From positions 1-42,012 of the forward strand of contig NZ_LGHK01000191.1 in NCBI RefSeq assembly GCF_001908235.1: a stretch of DNA of 42,012 nucleotides, written 5' to 3'. Positions 26,099-34,488 of the stretch are shown one piece after another. The translations under genes and the position numbers were made by a program. Under the pieces are notes generated by a model, which saw only the letters and a program-made list of their open reading frames with translations, ran no database searches and was not told the DNA's origin. Each line of letters begins with the position of its first letter. The stretch's first letter is position 1. The DNA comes from Bradyrhizobium sp. NAS96.2 (GTDB taxonomy: Bacteria; Pseudomonadota; Alphaproteobacteria; Rhizobiales; Xanthobacteraceae).

Positions 26099-26148
26099 TT
26101 TCAATCGCATAAGAGTTCGCGGTTCTATTCTGAATGGTGCGCCAAAGC
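26099..26148. repeat. 50-bp direct repeat, right copy
   Basis: Partner of 21094-21143, differing at six of 50 positions. It lies between the amidohydrolase relic and the UPF0182 gene, at the point where the order changes from patchy to intact genes. Confidence 0.8.
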
Positions 26149-26282
26149 AGCGCCATTCCATAGCCTTGTCCGAAGCGGGTTCGTCGCGGGAGCGTGATTT
26201 CTCGCGGGCTGTTTTGCACTCCGTGGAATCCCGGTCCCAATCAGGCAGGCGAACGCCGCTGCTTTCCGCTATGATAGCAGCC

Positions 26283-29066
26283 ATGACGATCGGGATTACC
26301 GGACCCGAACGGAAGGCACCACGACAAAGTGGCGTGGTCAGGCTCATCCTTGCGACCATTGCCATTGTGATCTGCTTGATCCTGCTCGCGCTCGCGAGCG
26401 ATTTCCTGGTCGACTGGCTGTGGTTTTCGTCGGTCGGCTATTTGCAAATCTTTTGGACAACCATCGGCGCCAAGGCTGCCACCTTTGCTGCGGCCTGGAC
26501 GGGAACGGCTCTCATCCTCGGGGTGAACGGGGGTCTCGCGCTGCGTTTAGCCGGCAAGCGGTCGACACAGGTTGCCGCGGCGCCCGTCTGGCAGGTCGCG
26601 GGCAGCGCGCCGCCCGATCCGTTTGCGCGGTTGTTGGATCGACTGCCGTGGCCCGCGATCGTCGCAGGCGGGGCAGCCTTGCTCGCGCTGCTCGTCGCGG
26701 CGGCCGAAGTCGGCCATTGGGACATCTTCCTGAGGTATCTCTATCAGGCGCCCTATGGCGCAGACGATCCGCTCTTCAACAAGGACCTCGGCTTCTACTT
26801 GTTCTCGCTGCCCGCCTATGTCCTGGTCAAGAACTGGATCCTGCTCACCCTGGTCCTGAGCGCGGTGTTCGCCGCAGCGATCTATTGGGCTCGCGGCGAT
26901 ATCGAATACGACGTTCATCAGCGGTCGATGTCGCCCATGGCGATCGCCCACGGTTCGGCATTGCTCGGCCTTCTCTTCGCGGTGAAGGCCTGGTCCTACG
27001 CTCTCGACCGCTATCTGCTGCTCTACGGCGACAACGGCGTTGTCGTCGGCGCAAGCTACACCGATGTGCATGTGGGGTTGCCGGCCCTGTGGCTCATGAT
27101 CGCCCTCTCGATCACCGCGGCGCTCGTCGCGTGGGCAAACCTGCGGGCGCGCGGCTACCGGCTTCCGGCGGCGGCGGTCGTGCTCGTCGCCATCGGCACC
27201 CTGGCATTGTCGGGCGTAATCCCCGCCCTGTTCCGGCAATTCTTCGTCAAGCCGAGCGAGCTGGAGCTGGAGAAGCCCTATATCGAACGCAATATCGCGC
27301 TGACCCGGCAGGCCTACGATCTCGACAAGATCGTCGTCAAGCCGTTTGCCGCCGAACAGAAACTGACCTTCAAGACGCTCGAGGCCAACAAGGCGACGAT
27401 CGACAATATCAGGCTGTGGGACTGGCTGCCCCTGTCGGACACCTACGCGCAGCTGCAGGAGATCCGCACCTACTACAAATTCCACGATCTCGACGTCGAC
27501 CGCTACTGGCTCGATGGCTCCTACCAGAGCGTGATGCTCTCGGCGCGCGAGCTGCGACCCTCCCTGCTGCCGCCGAACGCCCAGACATGGGTCAACCGCC
27601 ACGTGCTGTTCACCCACGGCAACGGCGCGGTGATGAGCCCGGTCACCCGCAAGAATGTCGAAGGACTGCCGCTGTTCTATCTGCGGGACATCCCTCCGGT
27701 TGCCGACGGCGGCCCCAAAATCCTCGAGCCGCGCATCTATTACGGCGAGGAGAGCGACGACTACGTCGTCGTCAAGGGGAGCACGCCGGAGTTCGACTAT
27801 CCCAAGGGAAAGGACAACGTCTACGCGGATTATGGCGGCACGGGTGGCGTTCCGATCGGAGCAGTCGTGTGGAGAGGCCTGTTTGCCTATTACTTCAACG
27901 ACCCGAATCTGGTGCTCTCAAGTTATATTACCGCCGACAGCCGGATCATGATCCGCCGCAATATCAGGGAACGGGTCCAGACCATTGCTCCGTTCCTCAG
28001 GCTCGATCACGATCCCTATCTGGTCATCAGCAACGGGCGGATGTTCTGGATCCAGGACACCTACACGGTGAGTTCCTATTTCCCCTCGTCGCAGCCGGCG
28101 CACGATTTCGATCTCAACTACATCAGGAATTCAGTGAAGATCATCATCGATGCCTATAACGGGACCGTCGATTTCTACCTCGTCGACACCGGCGATCCGG
28201 TCGCGGCGACCTATCGGTCCATCTTCCCGGGCCTGTTCAAGCCGTTCGCGGCGATGCCGGCGGACTTGCAGAAGCACATTCGATATCCGGAAGACCTGTT
28301 CCTGATTCAGGCGCGGCTCTACCAGACCTACCATATGGAGGCCGCCGACGTTTTCTATAACCGCGAGGATCTGTGGCAATTCCCGCGCCAGCCGGGCGGT
28401 GACGGCATTGCGACGATGGCGCCGTACTACATCATCATGCGGCTGCCCGATGAGCCGCAGGCCGAGTTCTTCCTCATGCTTCCCATGGTGCCGAGCCGCC
28501 GCGACAACATGATCGCGTGGCTGGCGGCGCGATGTGACGCGCCCGACTACGGCAAGCTGATCGTCTACGAATTTCCCAAGGAGAAGCTCGTCTACGGGCC
28601 GTTCCAGATCGAGGCGCGGATCAACCAGAATACCGAGATATCGCAGCAGATCACGCTGTGGAATCAGATGGGCTCGCGGGTGATACGCGGTGCGAACTTG
28701 CTCGTGATCCCGATCGAGAACTCGATACTCTATGTCACGCCGCTCTATCTGCGCGCGGAGTACGGCCACCTGCCGGAGCTGAAACGCGTGATCGCAGCCT
28801 ATGGCGAGCATGTGGTGATGAAGGAGACGATCGGAGAGGCCTTGTCCGCGCTGTTCGTCGAGCCCGGCGCGGCGCGGCCGGCCTCGGGCACGAATGATGA
28901 ACTGCCTGCCGCCGGCCCGTCGACGAGCGGGGCAAGGGAGGCGCTCGATCGTTACAACAAGGCCGTTGAGCGGTTGAAATCCGGCGACTGGAAAGGTTTT
29001 GGCGAGCAGTTCGATTCCATGCGCCAGCCGCTCGAGGACATGAACCGGCGCTCAACCGGTCATTGA
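26283..29066 (+). CDS. UPF0182 (COG1615) family membrane protein
   Basis: A 927-residue protein with about seven N-terminal transmembrane helices (within residues 20-310) and a large C-terminal extracytoplasmic domain. Family landmarks include FLVDWLWFSSVGYLQIFWT at the start, the KPSELELEKPYIERNI segment, and a C-terminal stretch with GEALSALF. The full family length is present. Function is unknown in all members I know of. The start may be the ATG at 26283 or one at 26271, which is in frame. It is transcribed alone, with repeats on both sides. Confidence 0.88.
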   Translation: MTIGITGPERKAPRQSGVVRLILATIAIVICLILLALASDFLVDWLWFSSVGYLQIFWTTIGAKAATFAAAWTGTALILGVNGGLALRLAGKRSTQVAAAPVWQVAGSAPPDPFARLLDRLPWPAIVAGGAALLALLVAAAEVGHWDIFLRYLYQAPYGADDPLFNKDLGFYLFSLPAYVLVKNWILLTLVLSAVFAAAIYWARGDIEYDVHQRSMSPMAIAHGSALLGLLFAVKAWSYALDRYLLLYGDNGVVVGASYTDVHVGLPALWLMIALSITAALVAWANLRARGYRLPAAAVVLVAIGTLALSGVIPALFRQFFVKPSELELEKPYIERNIALTRQAYDLDKIVVKPFAAEQKLTFKTLEANKATIDNIRLWDWLPLSDTYAQLQEIRTYYKFHDLDVDRYWLDGSYQSVMLSARELRPSLLPPNAQTWVNRHVLFTHGNGAVMSPVTRKNVEGLPLFYLRDIPPVADGGPKILEPRIYYGEESDDYVVVKGSTPEFDYPKGKDNVYADYGGTGGVPIGAVVWRGLFAYYFNDPNLVLSSYITADSRIMIRRNIRERVQTIAPFLRLDHDPYLVISNGRMFWIQDTYTVSSYFPSSQPAHDFDLNYIRNSVKIIIDAYNGTVDFYLVDTGDPVAATYRSIFPGLFKPFAAMPADLQKHIRYPEDLFLIQARLYQTYHMEAADVFYNREDLWQFPRQPGGDGIATMAPYYIIMRLPDEPQAEFFLMLPMVPSRRDNMIAWLAARCDAPDYGKLIVYEFPKEKLVYGPFQIEARINQNTEISQQITLWNQMGSRVIRGANLLVIPIENSILYVTPLYLRAEYGHLPELKRVIAAYGEHVVMKETIGEALSALFVEPGAARPASGTNDELPAAGPSTSGAREALDRYNKAVERLKSGDWKGFGEQFDSMRQPLEDMNRRSTGH

Positions 29067-29194
29067 AGCATAATCTGGAAAGCTGCGAAGTGGTTCTCTC
29101 TCGCGACAAACTCGGAGCGCGTTTGCGCGGCGATCATGCTCAAACAAATGGCTGAAGCGCGATGAAGATTCAACCTGATCTCATCGCGCTTCAG
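29067..29194. repeat. Dispersed palindromic repeat cluster after UPF0182
   Basis: A GAAGCATAATCTGG...GATCATGCTCAAAC element (variant of the GAGCATGATC family) begins at the stop codon. It is followed by a perfect 14-bp stem CTGAAGCGCGATGA/TCATCGCGCTTCAG (29152-29194) around a 15-base loop. No T-tract follows. Confidence 0.75.
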
Positions 29195-29260
29195 TCTTGC
29201 GGCGTCATAGGCGTGCTACTTTCCTCTGTGAGATGCGGATTTATGCCAAACGCCAACCTC

Positions 29261-29381
29261 CGTCATTGCGAGCCACCCGGTCGGCGCGAAGCGCCGCCGG
29301 ATGACAGGCTCCCCGAAGCAAGCCATCTCACCGCAAGCGGAGACATGGATTGCTTCGTCGCTGCCACTCCTCGCAATGACA
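29261..29381. repeat. CGTCATTGCGAG-type interspersed repeat
   Basis: Bounded by CGTCATTGCGAG and CTCGCAATGACA, with internal GAAGCAAGCCA and TGGATTGCTTC as inverted blocks. This arrangement is widespread between alphaproteobacterial genes. No coding content. Confidence 0.8.
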
Positions 29382-29426
29382 GCTTGCAAAAGCGTGACAG
29401 AGTTCACAGTTTTGTTCTACGCGGTC

Positions 29427-30722
29427 TCACGCCGCGGCGAGCACCGGTTGCGCCGGCCGCCGTGTGATCAGCAGCGACAGCACGGCGGCGATGATGCCGG
29501 TCAGGCCCGCGATCATGAAGGCCTGCAGGTAATCGCCCTGGCTTGAGCGCATGAAGCCGGCGAAGAACGCGGCGCAGGCGGCACCTAACTGATGGCCGGC
29601 GACGACCCAGCCGAACACCAGCGGCGCATTCTTGTCGCCGAACGCCTCATTGGCGATGCGCACGGTCGGCGGCACGGTCGCGATCCAGTCGAGGCCATAG
29701 AACACCGCGAACACCGACAGGCTGACCAGCGAGAAATCCGAGTAGGGCAGGTAGATCAGCGACAGGCCACGCAGCCCATAATAGAAGAACAACAGCTTGC
29801 GCGGATCGAACCGGTCGGTGAGCCAGCCCGACAGCGTGGTGCCGAACAGGTCGAAGAACCCCATCAGCGCGAGCAGGCTCGCCGCCTGCACCTCGACGAT
29901 GCCGTGGTCGCCGCAGAACGCGATCAGATGGGTGCCGACCAGGCCGTTGGTGGTGAAGCCGCAGATGAAGAACGTGCCGAACAGGAACCAGAACGCCCGC
30001 GTCTGCGCGGCGCGCACGAGGTTGCTGATCGCGGCGACAAACGGATTGCCCGCAGCTTGCTGCGCGGGCGGATCGTCATGCGCGCTGCCGAACGCGCGCA
30101 GGCCGACCGAAGCAGGCCGCTCCGGCACCAGGACATACACCAGCGGGATCAGCGCCGCGCAGCATGCGGCGACCGTCAGCACCACCGGCTTCCAGCCGCC
30201 CCATGCCACCAGCGCCGCAAGGCCCGGCATGAAGATCAGCGTGCCGGTCGCGGTCGACGCGGTCAGAAGCCCCATGACGAGGCCGCGATTGGTGGTGAAC
30301 CAGCGATTGACGATGGTGGCGCCGAGCACGTTGGCGACCGCGCCCGAGCCGATGCCGGACAATAACCCCCAGCTCATGAACAATTGCCACGGCGCGGTCA
30401 TGAAGTAGCTCATGCCGGTCGAGACCGACATCAGCAGCAGTGCGCCCAGCAACGTGCGGCGGATGCCGAAGCGCTGCATCACGGCCGCGGCGAACGGGCC
30501 GGCGAGGCCATAGAGGAAGATGCCGACCGCGGCGGATGACGAGATTACGCCGACATCCCAGCCGAACGCGCCTTGCAGCGGCAGCATCAGCACGCCCGGC
30601 GTCGCGCGCAGGCCGGCGGAGGCGAGCAGCGCAAGGAAGATCACGGCGACGACGACGAACGCGTAATTCTGGCCGAACGGGCGCCGGCGGACGGGAGCTT
30701 CTTGAAGGGCGGTGCTGGACAT
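29427..30722 (-). CDS. MFS transporter (monocarboxylate/oxalate-formate antiporter-like)
   Basis: A 431-residue permease with 12 predicted helices. It has an MFS signature after helix 2 (MQRFGIRRTLLGALLL) and its counterpart in the second half (LTDRFDPRKLLFFYYGLRG). The layout PLQGAFGWDVGVISSSAAVG is typical of the MCT-type branch carrying organic anions. The substrate cannot be assigned. It is divergent from a TetR gene, and a 17-bp inverted repeat begins one base upstream of its start codon, so the TetR protein very likely represses it. Confidence 0.88.
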   Translation of the reverse strand: MSSTALQEAPVRRRPFGQNYAFVVVAVIFLALLASAGLRATPGVLMLPLQGAFGWDVGVISSSAAVGIFLYGLAGPFAAAVMQRFGIRRTLLGALLLMSVSTGMSYFMTAPWQLFMSWGLLSGIGSGAVANVLGATIVNRWFTTNRGLVMGLLTASTATGTLIFMPGLAALVAWGGWKPVVLTVAACCAALIPLVYVLVPERPASVGLRAFGSAHDDPPAQQAAGNPFVAAISNLVRAAQTRAFWFLFGTFFICGFTTNGLVGTHLIAFCGDHGIVEVQAASLLALMGFFDLFGTTLSGWLTDRFDPRKLLFFYYGLRGLSLIYLPYSDFSLVSLSVFAVFYGLDWIATVPPTVRIANEAFGDKNAPLVFGWVVAGHQLGAACAAFFAGFMRSSQGDYLQAFMIAGLTGIIAAVLSLLITRRPAQPVLAAA

Positions 30723-30775
30723 GTTACTTACCGGTACGTGTTGCGACGCGGTGTGTATACGTACCGGTCAGTAAC
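30723..30775. promoter_or_regulatory. Candidate TetR operator, 17-bp inverted repeat
   Basis: Arms GTTACTTACCGGTACGT (30723-30739) and ACGTACCGGTCAGTAAC (30759-30775) match at 16 of 17 positions, with a 19-base spacer. Each arm holds the palindrome ACCGGT. The site fills the gap between the divergent MFS and tetR genes. Confidence 0.8.
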
Positions 30776-30815
30776 ATTGTCAAGAGGGTCGCGGGGAGGA
30801 TCCGAAGGAGCCGTC

Positions 30816-31412
30816 ATGAAGAAAGCCGTCGAACCATCCGCGGAGCGCCCCGTACGGGCCGCCGACCGCATCCGCGCCTCCGCAAGCGAGCTGTTCTATC
30901 GCGAGGGCATCCGCGCCGTCGGCGTCGACGAGGTGGTCGAGCGCGCCGGCGTCACCAAGCCGAGCCTCTATCGCAGCTTCGCCTCCAAGGACGAACTCGC
31001 CGCCGCCTATATGCGCGACTATGAAGCGAACTTCTGGGAGAAGTTCGAGAAGCCCGGCGGCAAGTCATACAGCGATGCGCGCGAGCATGTGCTGGCCTAC
31101 ATCCGTGTGCTGTCTGCCAACGCCGTGGCCGAGGGCTATCGCGGCTGCGGCCTGACCAACGCCACCGTGGAGTATCCGTCGCGGGACAATCCCGCGCGGC
31201 AGGTCGCCGAAGCGCACAAGAAGCTGTTTCGCAGGCGCCTGCGCGAGCTCGCAGGCAGCATGGGCGCGCGCCACCCCGCCGTGCTCGGCGATGCGCTGCT
31301 GCTGCTGATCGAAGGCATCTACGTCACCGGCCAGCAGTCGGAAGACGGGCCGGCGCAGTCGGCGCTCACGGTCGCGAAGCTCCTGATCGATGCGAGCGTG
31401 GCGAAGGGGTGA
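30816..31412 (+). CDS. TetR-family transcription regulator
   Basis: A 198-residue repressor. The N-terminal helix-turn-helix runs ADRIRASASELFYREGIRAV, then DEVVERAGVTKPSLYRSFASKDEL, the classic TetR pattern. The C-terminal ligand domain has ECC motif GYRGCGLTNAT as in the AcrR/TetR_C branch. A strong AAGGAG stands 5 bases before the ATG. It is divergent from the MFS gene and shares a perfect-looking operator with it, so both autorepression and control of the transporter are expected. Its last 12 codons are partly duplicated at 31544-31580 beyond an inserted repeat. Confidence 0.9.
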   Translation: MKKAVEPSAERPVRAADRIRASASELFYREGIRAVGVDEVVERAGVTKPSLYRSFASKDELAAAYMRDYEANFWEKFEKPGGKSYSDAREHVLAYIRVLSANAVAEGYRGCGLTNATVEYPSRDNPARQVAEAHKKLFRRRLRELAGSMGARHPAVLGDALLLLIEGIYVTGQQSEDGPAQSALTVAKLLIDASVAKG

Positions 31413-31462
31413 CGTCGGGCGGCGCCGGAGGTCCACCTCTCCCTCGGGAGAGGTCGGCGCGC

Positions 31463-31546
31463 AGCAAGCGTAGTCCGGATGAGCGTAGCGATATCCGGGG
31501 AATGGTCCGTCCCCGCATGTCGCTGCGCTCATGCGGGCTACTTGCT
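31463..31546. repeat. Double-hairpin repeat, copy 1
   Basis: The ends AGCAAG and CTTGCT are inverted. Inside are two hairpins, CCGGAT/ATCCGG and CCCGCAT/ATGCGGG, separated by GGGAATGGTCCGTCC. It is the same family as 38480-38561 and the half copy at 37302-37350. Confidence 0.85.
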
Positions 31547-31649
31547 CCCGATCGATGCGAGTGTGGCAAAGCCGTGAGGCGGATGAGCGGCGGCAAGGCG
31601 TGCGAGCGCGCCCGCCTGAACTGTCACGCGTGCAGCACAGCCGGCCGCC

Positions 31650-32912
31650 TCAAGCCCAGCGTCGAAACACGAGACTGGCGTTGACGCCGCCAAATCCGAA
31701 GCCGTTCGAGATCGCGTGCTCGATCGCCATCCGCCGTGCAGTGTTGGCGACGAGGTCGATACCCTGCGCGGCCGGATCGGCGTTCTCCAGATTGAGCGTC
31801 GGCGGCGCGACCTGGTCGCGCAGCGCCAGGATCGTGAAGATCGCCTCGACGCCGCCGGCAGCGCCAAGCAGGTGGCCGGTCGCCGACTTGGTCGCGCTGA
31901 CGGCAACCCCGCCCTCGCGCCCGAACACGCGCTTGATGGCTTCCAGTTCGGAGAGATCGCCGACCGGCGTCGATGTCGAATGCGCGTTGAGATGCTGGAT
32001 ATCGCTCGCGCGCAAGCCGGCCTGCGCCAGCGCCATCTCCATGGCGCGGCGGGCGCCGTCGCCGTCTTCGGGACCTGCGGTGATGTGATAGGCGTCCGCC
32101 GTGGTGCCGTAGCCGACGATCTCGGCGATCGGCTGCGCGCCGCGCCGCAGCGCATGGTCGAGCTCCTCGATCACGAGCACGCCTGCGCCTTCGCCCATCA
32201 CAAAACCGTCGCGGTCGCGGTCGAACGGCCGCGAGGCCCGGGCGGGCTCATCATTGAACGACGTCGAAAGCGCCCGCGCGGCCGCAAAACCGCCAAGGCT
32301 CACCGGATCGATGCACGCCTCCGCGCCGCCGCAGATCGCAACGTCGGCCTCATTGGACCGGATCAGCCGCGCCGCATCGCCGATCGCCTGAACGCTCGCA
32401 GCACAGGCGGTCACCGGCGCGCCGATCGCACCCTTGTAGCCATAGCGGATGCTGATGTGCCCGGCCGCGAGATTGGCCAGGAAGGCGGGAACGGTGAACG
32501 GCGACAGGCGGCGCGTGCCGCTCTTCTCCACCGTGCGCACCGCATCCGCGATCGCGGGAAACCCGCCGATCCCGGTTGCGATCACGGTCGCGGTGCGCTC
32601 CTGCGCCCGCGCCTCGGCCGGCATCCAACCGGCTTGCGCCACAGCCTCCGCGGCCGCCAGCAGCGCGAACAGGATGAACCGGTCCATCTTCTTCTGGTCC
32701 TTGCGCGGCGCCGCGGAATCAGGATCGAACCCGCCCTCGGCATCGTCAGCCTTGTCAGGCACCTGGCCTGCGACGCGCGCCGGCAGGCTCATCGCCCAGT
32801 CCGGCAATGCCCGAAGCCCGGACTGCCCCGCAAGCAACCGCGACCAGACCAGTTCGGTGCCACACCCCAGCGGGGACACCGTCCCCAGGCCCGTCACAAC
32901 AATTCGACGCAT
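31650..32912 (-). CDS. fabF: Beta-ketoacyl-ACP synthase II (FabF-type)
   Basis: Condensing enzyme joining malonyl-ACP to a growing acyl chain. The 420-residue product opens with RRIVVTGLGTVSPLGCG. The catalytic Cys is in APVTACAASVQAIGDA. The two histidines are in NAHSTSTPVGD and SATGHLLGAAGG, the latter with the conserved Lys in SATKSATGH. The C-terminus NGFGFGGVNASLVF is standard. An AGGAG precedes the ATG. No acpP, fabG or other fatty-acid genes flank it, so it is probably a secondary copy for a specialised acyl product. The symbol is by family and does not imply the housekeeping copy. Confidence 0.9.
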   Translation of the reverse strand: MRRIVVTGLGTVSPLGCGTELVWSRLLAGQSGLRALPDWAMSLPARVAGQVPDKADDAEGGFDPDSAAPRKDQKKMDRFILFALLAAAEAVAQAGWMPAEARAQERTATVIATGIGGFPAIADAVRTVEKSGTRRLSPFTVPAFLANLAAGHISIRYGYKGAIGAPVTACAASVQAIGDAARLIRSNEADVAICGGAEACIDPVSLGGFAAARALSTSFNDEPARASRPFDRDRDGFVMGEGAGVLVIEELDHALRRGAQPIAEIVGYGTTADAYHITAGPEDGDGARRAMEMALAQAGLRASDIQHLNAHSTSTPVGDLSELEAIKRVFGREGGVAVSATKSATGHLLGAAGGVEAIFTILALRDQVAPPTLNLENADPAAQGIDLVANTARRMAIEHAISNGFGFGGVNASLVFRRWA

Positions 32913-32956
32913 GGTGCTCCTGTCGCGCTCGCCGGCGTGGCCGGTTGGTCGTATAT

Positions 32957-32970
32957 ATGATGATCATCAT
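32957..32970. promoter_or_regulatory. 14-bp perfect palindrome upstream of fabF
   Basis: ATGATGATCATCAT lies about 45 bases before the fabF start codon in an AT-rich patch. It could be an operator overlapping the promoter. The regulator is unknown. Confidence 0.4.
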
Positions 32971-33189
32971 CTATTATCTCGACCGGCCCGGCGTCAAGGC
33001 ACTGCGTCACGCCGTTCGCCGGGCGTCGGGGCGCGTCGCATTGGCGGAGCAGTGGCCGGCGCTTTCTTTTCCGGAAGGAGTGCCACTTTCCTTCGTCTCG
33101 ATTCACATGCGTTATTTCCGGAACTGCAGATCAGTTGGATGATCCGGGCATCGGGGCACGTGATTTTCATTTCGTATTCTTTCAGCCCT

Positions 33190-33279
33190 CATACCGGCCG
33201 CTGGGTCTCGGCAAGCAGCGGTCGGCGATCCGGATTGGCCCCAGCATTGCCCTCCAAGGGTGCTGGGGTCTTTTTCTTT
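33190..33279 (+). ncRNA. Candidate structured small RNA ending in a terminator
   Basis: On the plus strand two hairpins follow each other: GGCCGCTG/CAGCGGTC (33196-33223) and CCCCAGCA/TGCTGGGG (33239-33268). The second is directly followed by TCTTTTTCTTT, a good Rho-independent terminator. No plus-strand protein gene lies upstream to use it, because fabF is on the other strand. No promoter was clearly identified, so the 5' end is a guess. Confidence 0.4.
33237..33279 (+). terminator. Rho-independent terminator without an upstream gene
   Basis: An 8-bp perfect stem closes a 14-base loop that can itself fold (CCCT/AGGG), with a T-rich tail. A run of A at 33294-33300 just beyond may serve as the tail of a minus-strand terminator. 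Confidence 0.7.
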
Positions 33280-33927
33280 GAGGACCGAGGTAAGAAAAAA
33301 AGGCCCGGCTTTCGCGGTGCCTTGTCGTTCATGCCAATACGAGGCCGCCAGCCGAGGCGGCCTTGCTCGTTCGCGGCAGCGTTCACCGTTGCGTCGAGGT
33401 GTTGCGCCGCGCGGCTATCGCTATTGGCGTTGCTCGCCCTGCATCGATCCTCACCCATAACCTCTTTCGGATTACCTCATCGTGCGGAGCCCAAGGCCAT
33501 GAACCTTTGGTGCGCCCTGCGCGTACTCATGCCTGTCAGGAATTTGCACTTCCTTCCTGGGGCTAGAACCAGCGCCGACCGCAAGCATTTCAAGCGGCCG
33601 GCGTTGTGCTATGGGCTCGCGAATTTCGCAACCAGGACGGCCGCCGGCGCATCTTCCGGGGCTAGGCGGAACGCCGAAGCCGTCCCGATCACGAGCGCGC
33701 TTCGTCAGCAGCGCCGATGTCATTGTATCGGGGAAGGCCGGCATCGGAGATGCCCTCGCGGGCTACCTCAACTTGACAAATGTCCAATTGCTCCTTTCGC
33801 AAGACCTGATCGCGACCAAGGTCTCCTCATCTTTTTCTCGCCAAACAACAAGCCACGGAACTTTTTGGCTCCTCGTACTTTTTTAATCCGATTTGGGCAG
33901 TCAACGTCAGCTTTGGAGAGAGGAGCT
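33280..33927. other. Gene-poor region before the stress cluster
   Basis: It holds a 7-bp GGCCGCC/GGCGGCC hairpin at 33343-33362. The frames of 60-90 codons on both strands lack ribosome sites and recognisable content. It presumably contains the promoter of the gene at 33928. Confidence 0.4.
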
Positions 33928-34128
33928 ATGAAGCGACGGCACCGGGTCAAACATGTTTTTCCTCTTGAAGTACGCCTTTCCAGGGAAGCCCAGGAGCTCC
34001 GCCAGCGGGCCAAGAAGCTTCCTCCAGGTCGAGAACGTGAGATATTGCTGAGGAAGGCGCGGCAGGAAGAGACCACCGCTCATTTGACGGAATGGCTGAT
34101 GTCATCCGGCCCACGGGTGCCGATCTAG
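33928..34128 (+). CDS. Small basic helical protein, hypothetical
   Basis: A 66-residue, strongly basic and probably all-helical protein (KRRHRVKHVFPLEVRLSRE, then RQRAKKLPPGREREILLRKA). The ATG is preceded by GAGAGAGGAG, an excellent ribosome site. Small proteins of this kind are common in Bradyrhizobium, but I know no function. Its stop codon overlaps the AGGAGG ribosome site of a 36-residue membrane protein that follows 10 bases later, so the two form an operon. Confidence 0.75.
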   Translation: MKRRHRVKHVFPLEVRLSREAQELRQRAKKLPPGREREILLRKARQEETTAHLTEWLMSSGPRVPI

Positions 34129-34138
34129 GAGGGCCACC

Positions 34139-34249
34139 ATGCTGGCCAACCACCGCAACCTCGATGGCATTGAGATAGCCTTTGTCTGCGCTGCGGCGGC
34201 GTCATTGGTCGCGCTCATCGCCAGCGTGGCCTGGCTGCTCATGCGGTGA
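34139..34249 (+). CDS. 36-residue single-helix membrane protein
   Basis: Starts MLANHRNLDG and then has one hydrophobic helix (IAFVCAAAASLVALIASVAW) ending LLMR. The perfect AGGAGG at 34127-34132 lies 6 bases before the ATG and overlaps the stop codon of the upstream gene. The ribosome site and helix argue that this very short gene is real. Function unknown; perhaps a membrane stress peptide or toxin-like peptide. Confidence 0.65.
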   Translation: MLANHRNLDGIEIAFVCAAAASLVALIASVAWLLMR

Positions 34250-34346
34250 ACACGGAACGCCGCTGTCGCGTCCAACGCTTGGGCTTTCCGGCGTTCCGGC
34301 TGCTTGGCGACCTCTGTTGCTTCGACGCATTGTGTCGGCATCACAG

Positions 34347-34382
34347 GCCAAATCACTCGCCAAGTCACTCGCCAAGTCACTA
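34347..34382. repeat. 12-bp tandem repeat, three copies
   Basis: GCCAAATCACTC, GCCAAGTCACTC and GCCAAGTCACTA follow one another, with a partial fourth GCCAAGG. It lies between convergent small genes and has no assigned role. Confidence 0.8.
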
Positions 34383-34488
34383 GCCAAGGCTCCGCCCGCT
34401 GGGCGTAGATGTCTGAGAGACGCGCGCGCTGCGGCCTGCACGACAAGGGCAAGACGCCCCTCGGCCCGCAAAACCGGCTCGTCGACAT

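Noticed and set aside
33472..33744. 90-codon minus-strand frame in the gap after fabF
   Set aside because: No ribosome site, no similarity, and Arg/Pro/Gly-rich composition expected of random high-GC sequence.
33857..33890. GGAAC motif that could be the -35 of an EcfG general-stress promoter
   Set aside because: No CGTT-type -10 element at the required 16-17 base distance.
32449..34128. 559-codon plus-strand frame running from inside fabF to the small basic gene
   Set aside because: It crosses fabF antisense, a terminator-like hairpin and non-coding sequence. Only the last 66 codons have a ribosome site and a coding pattern.
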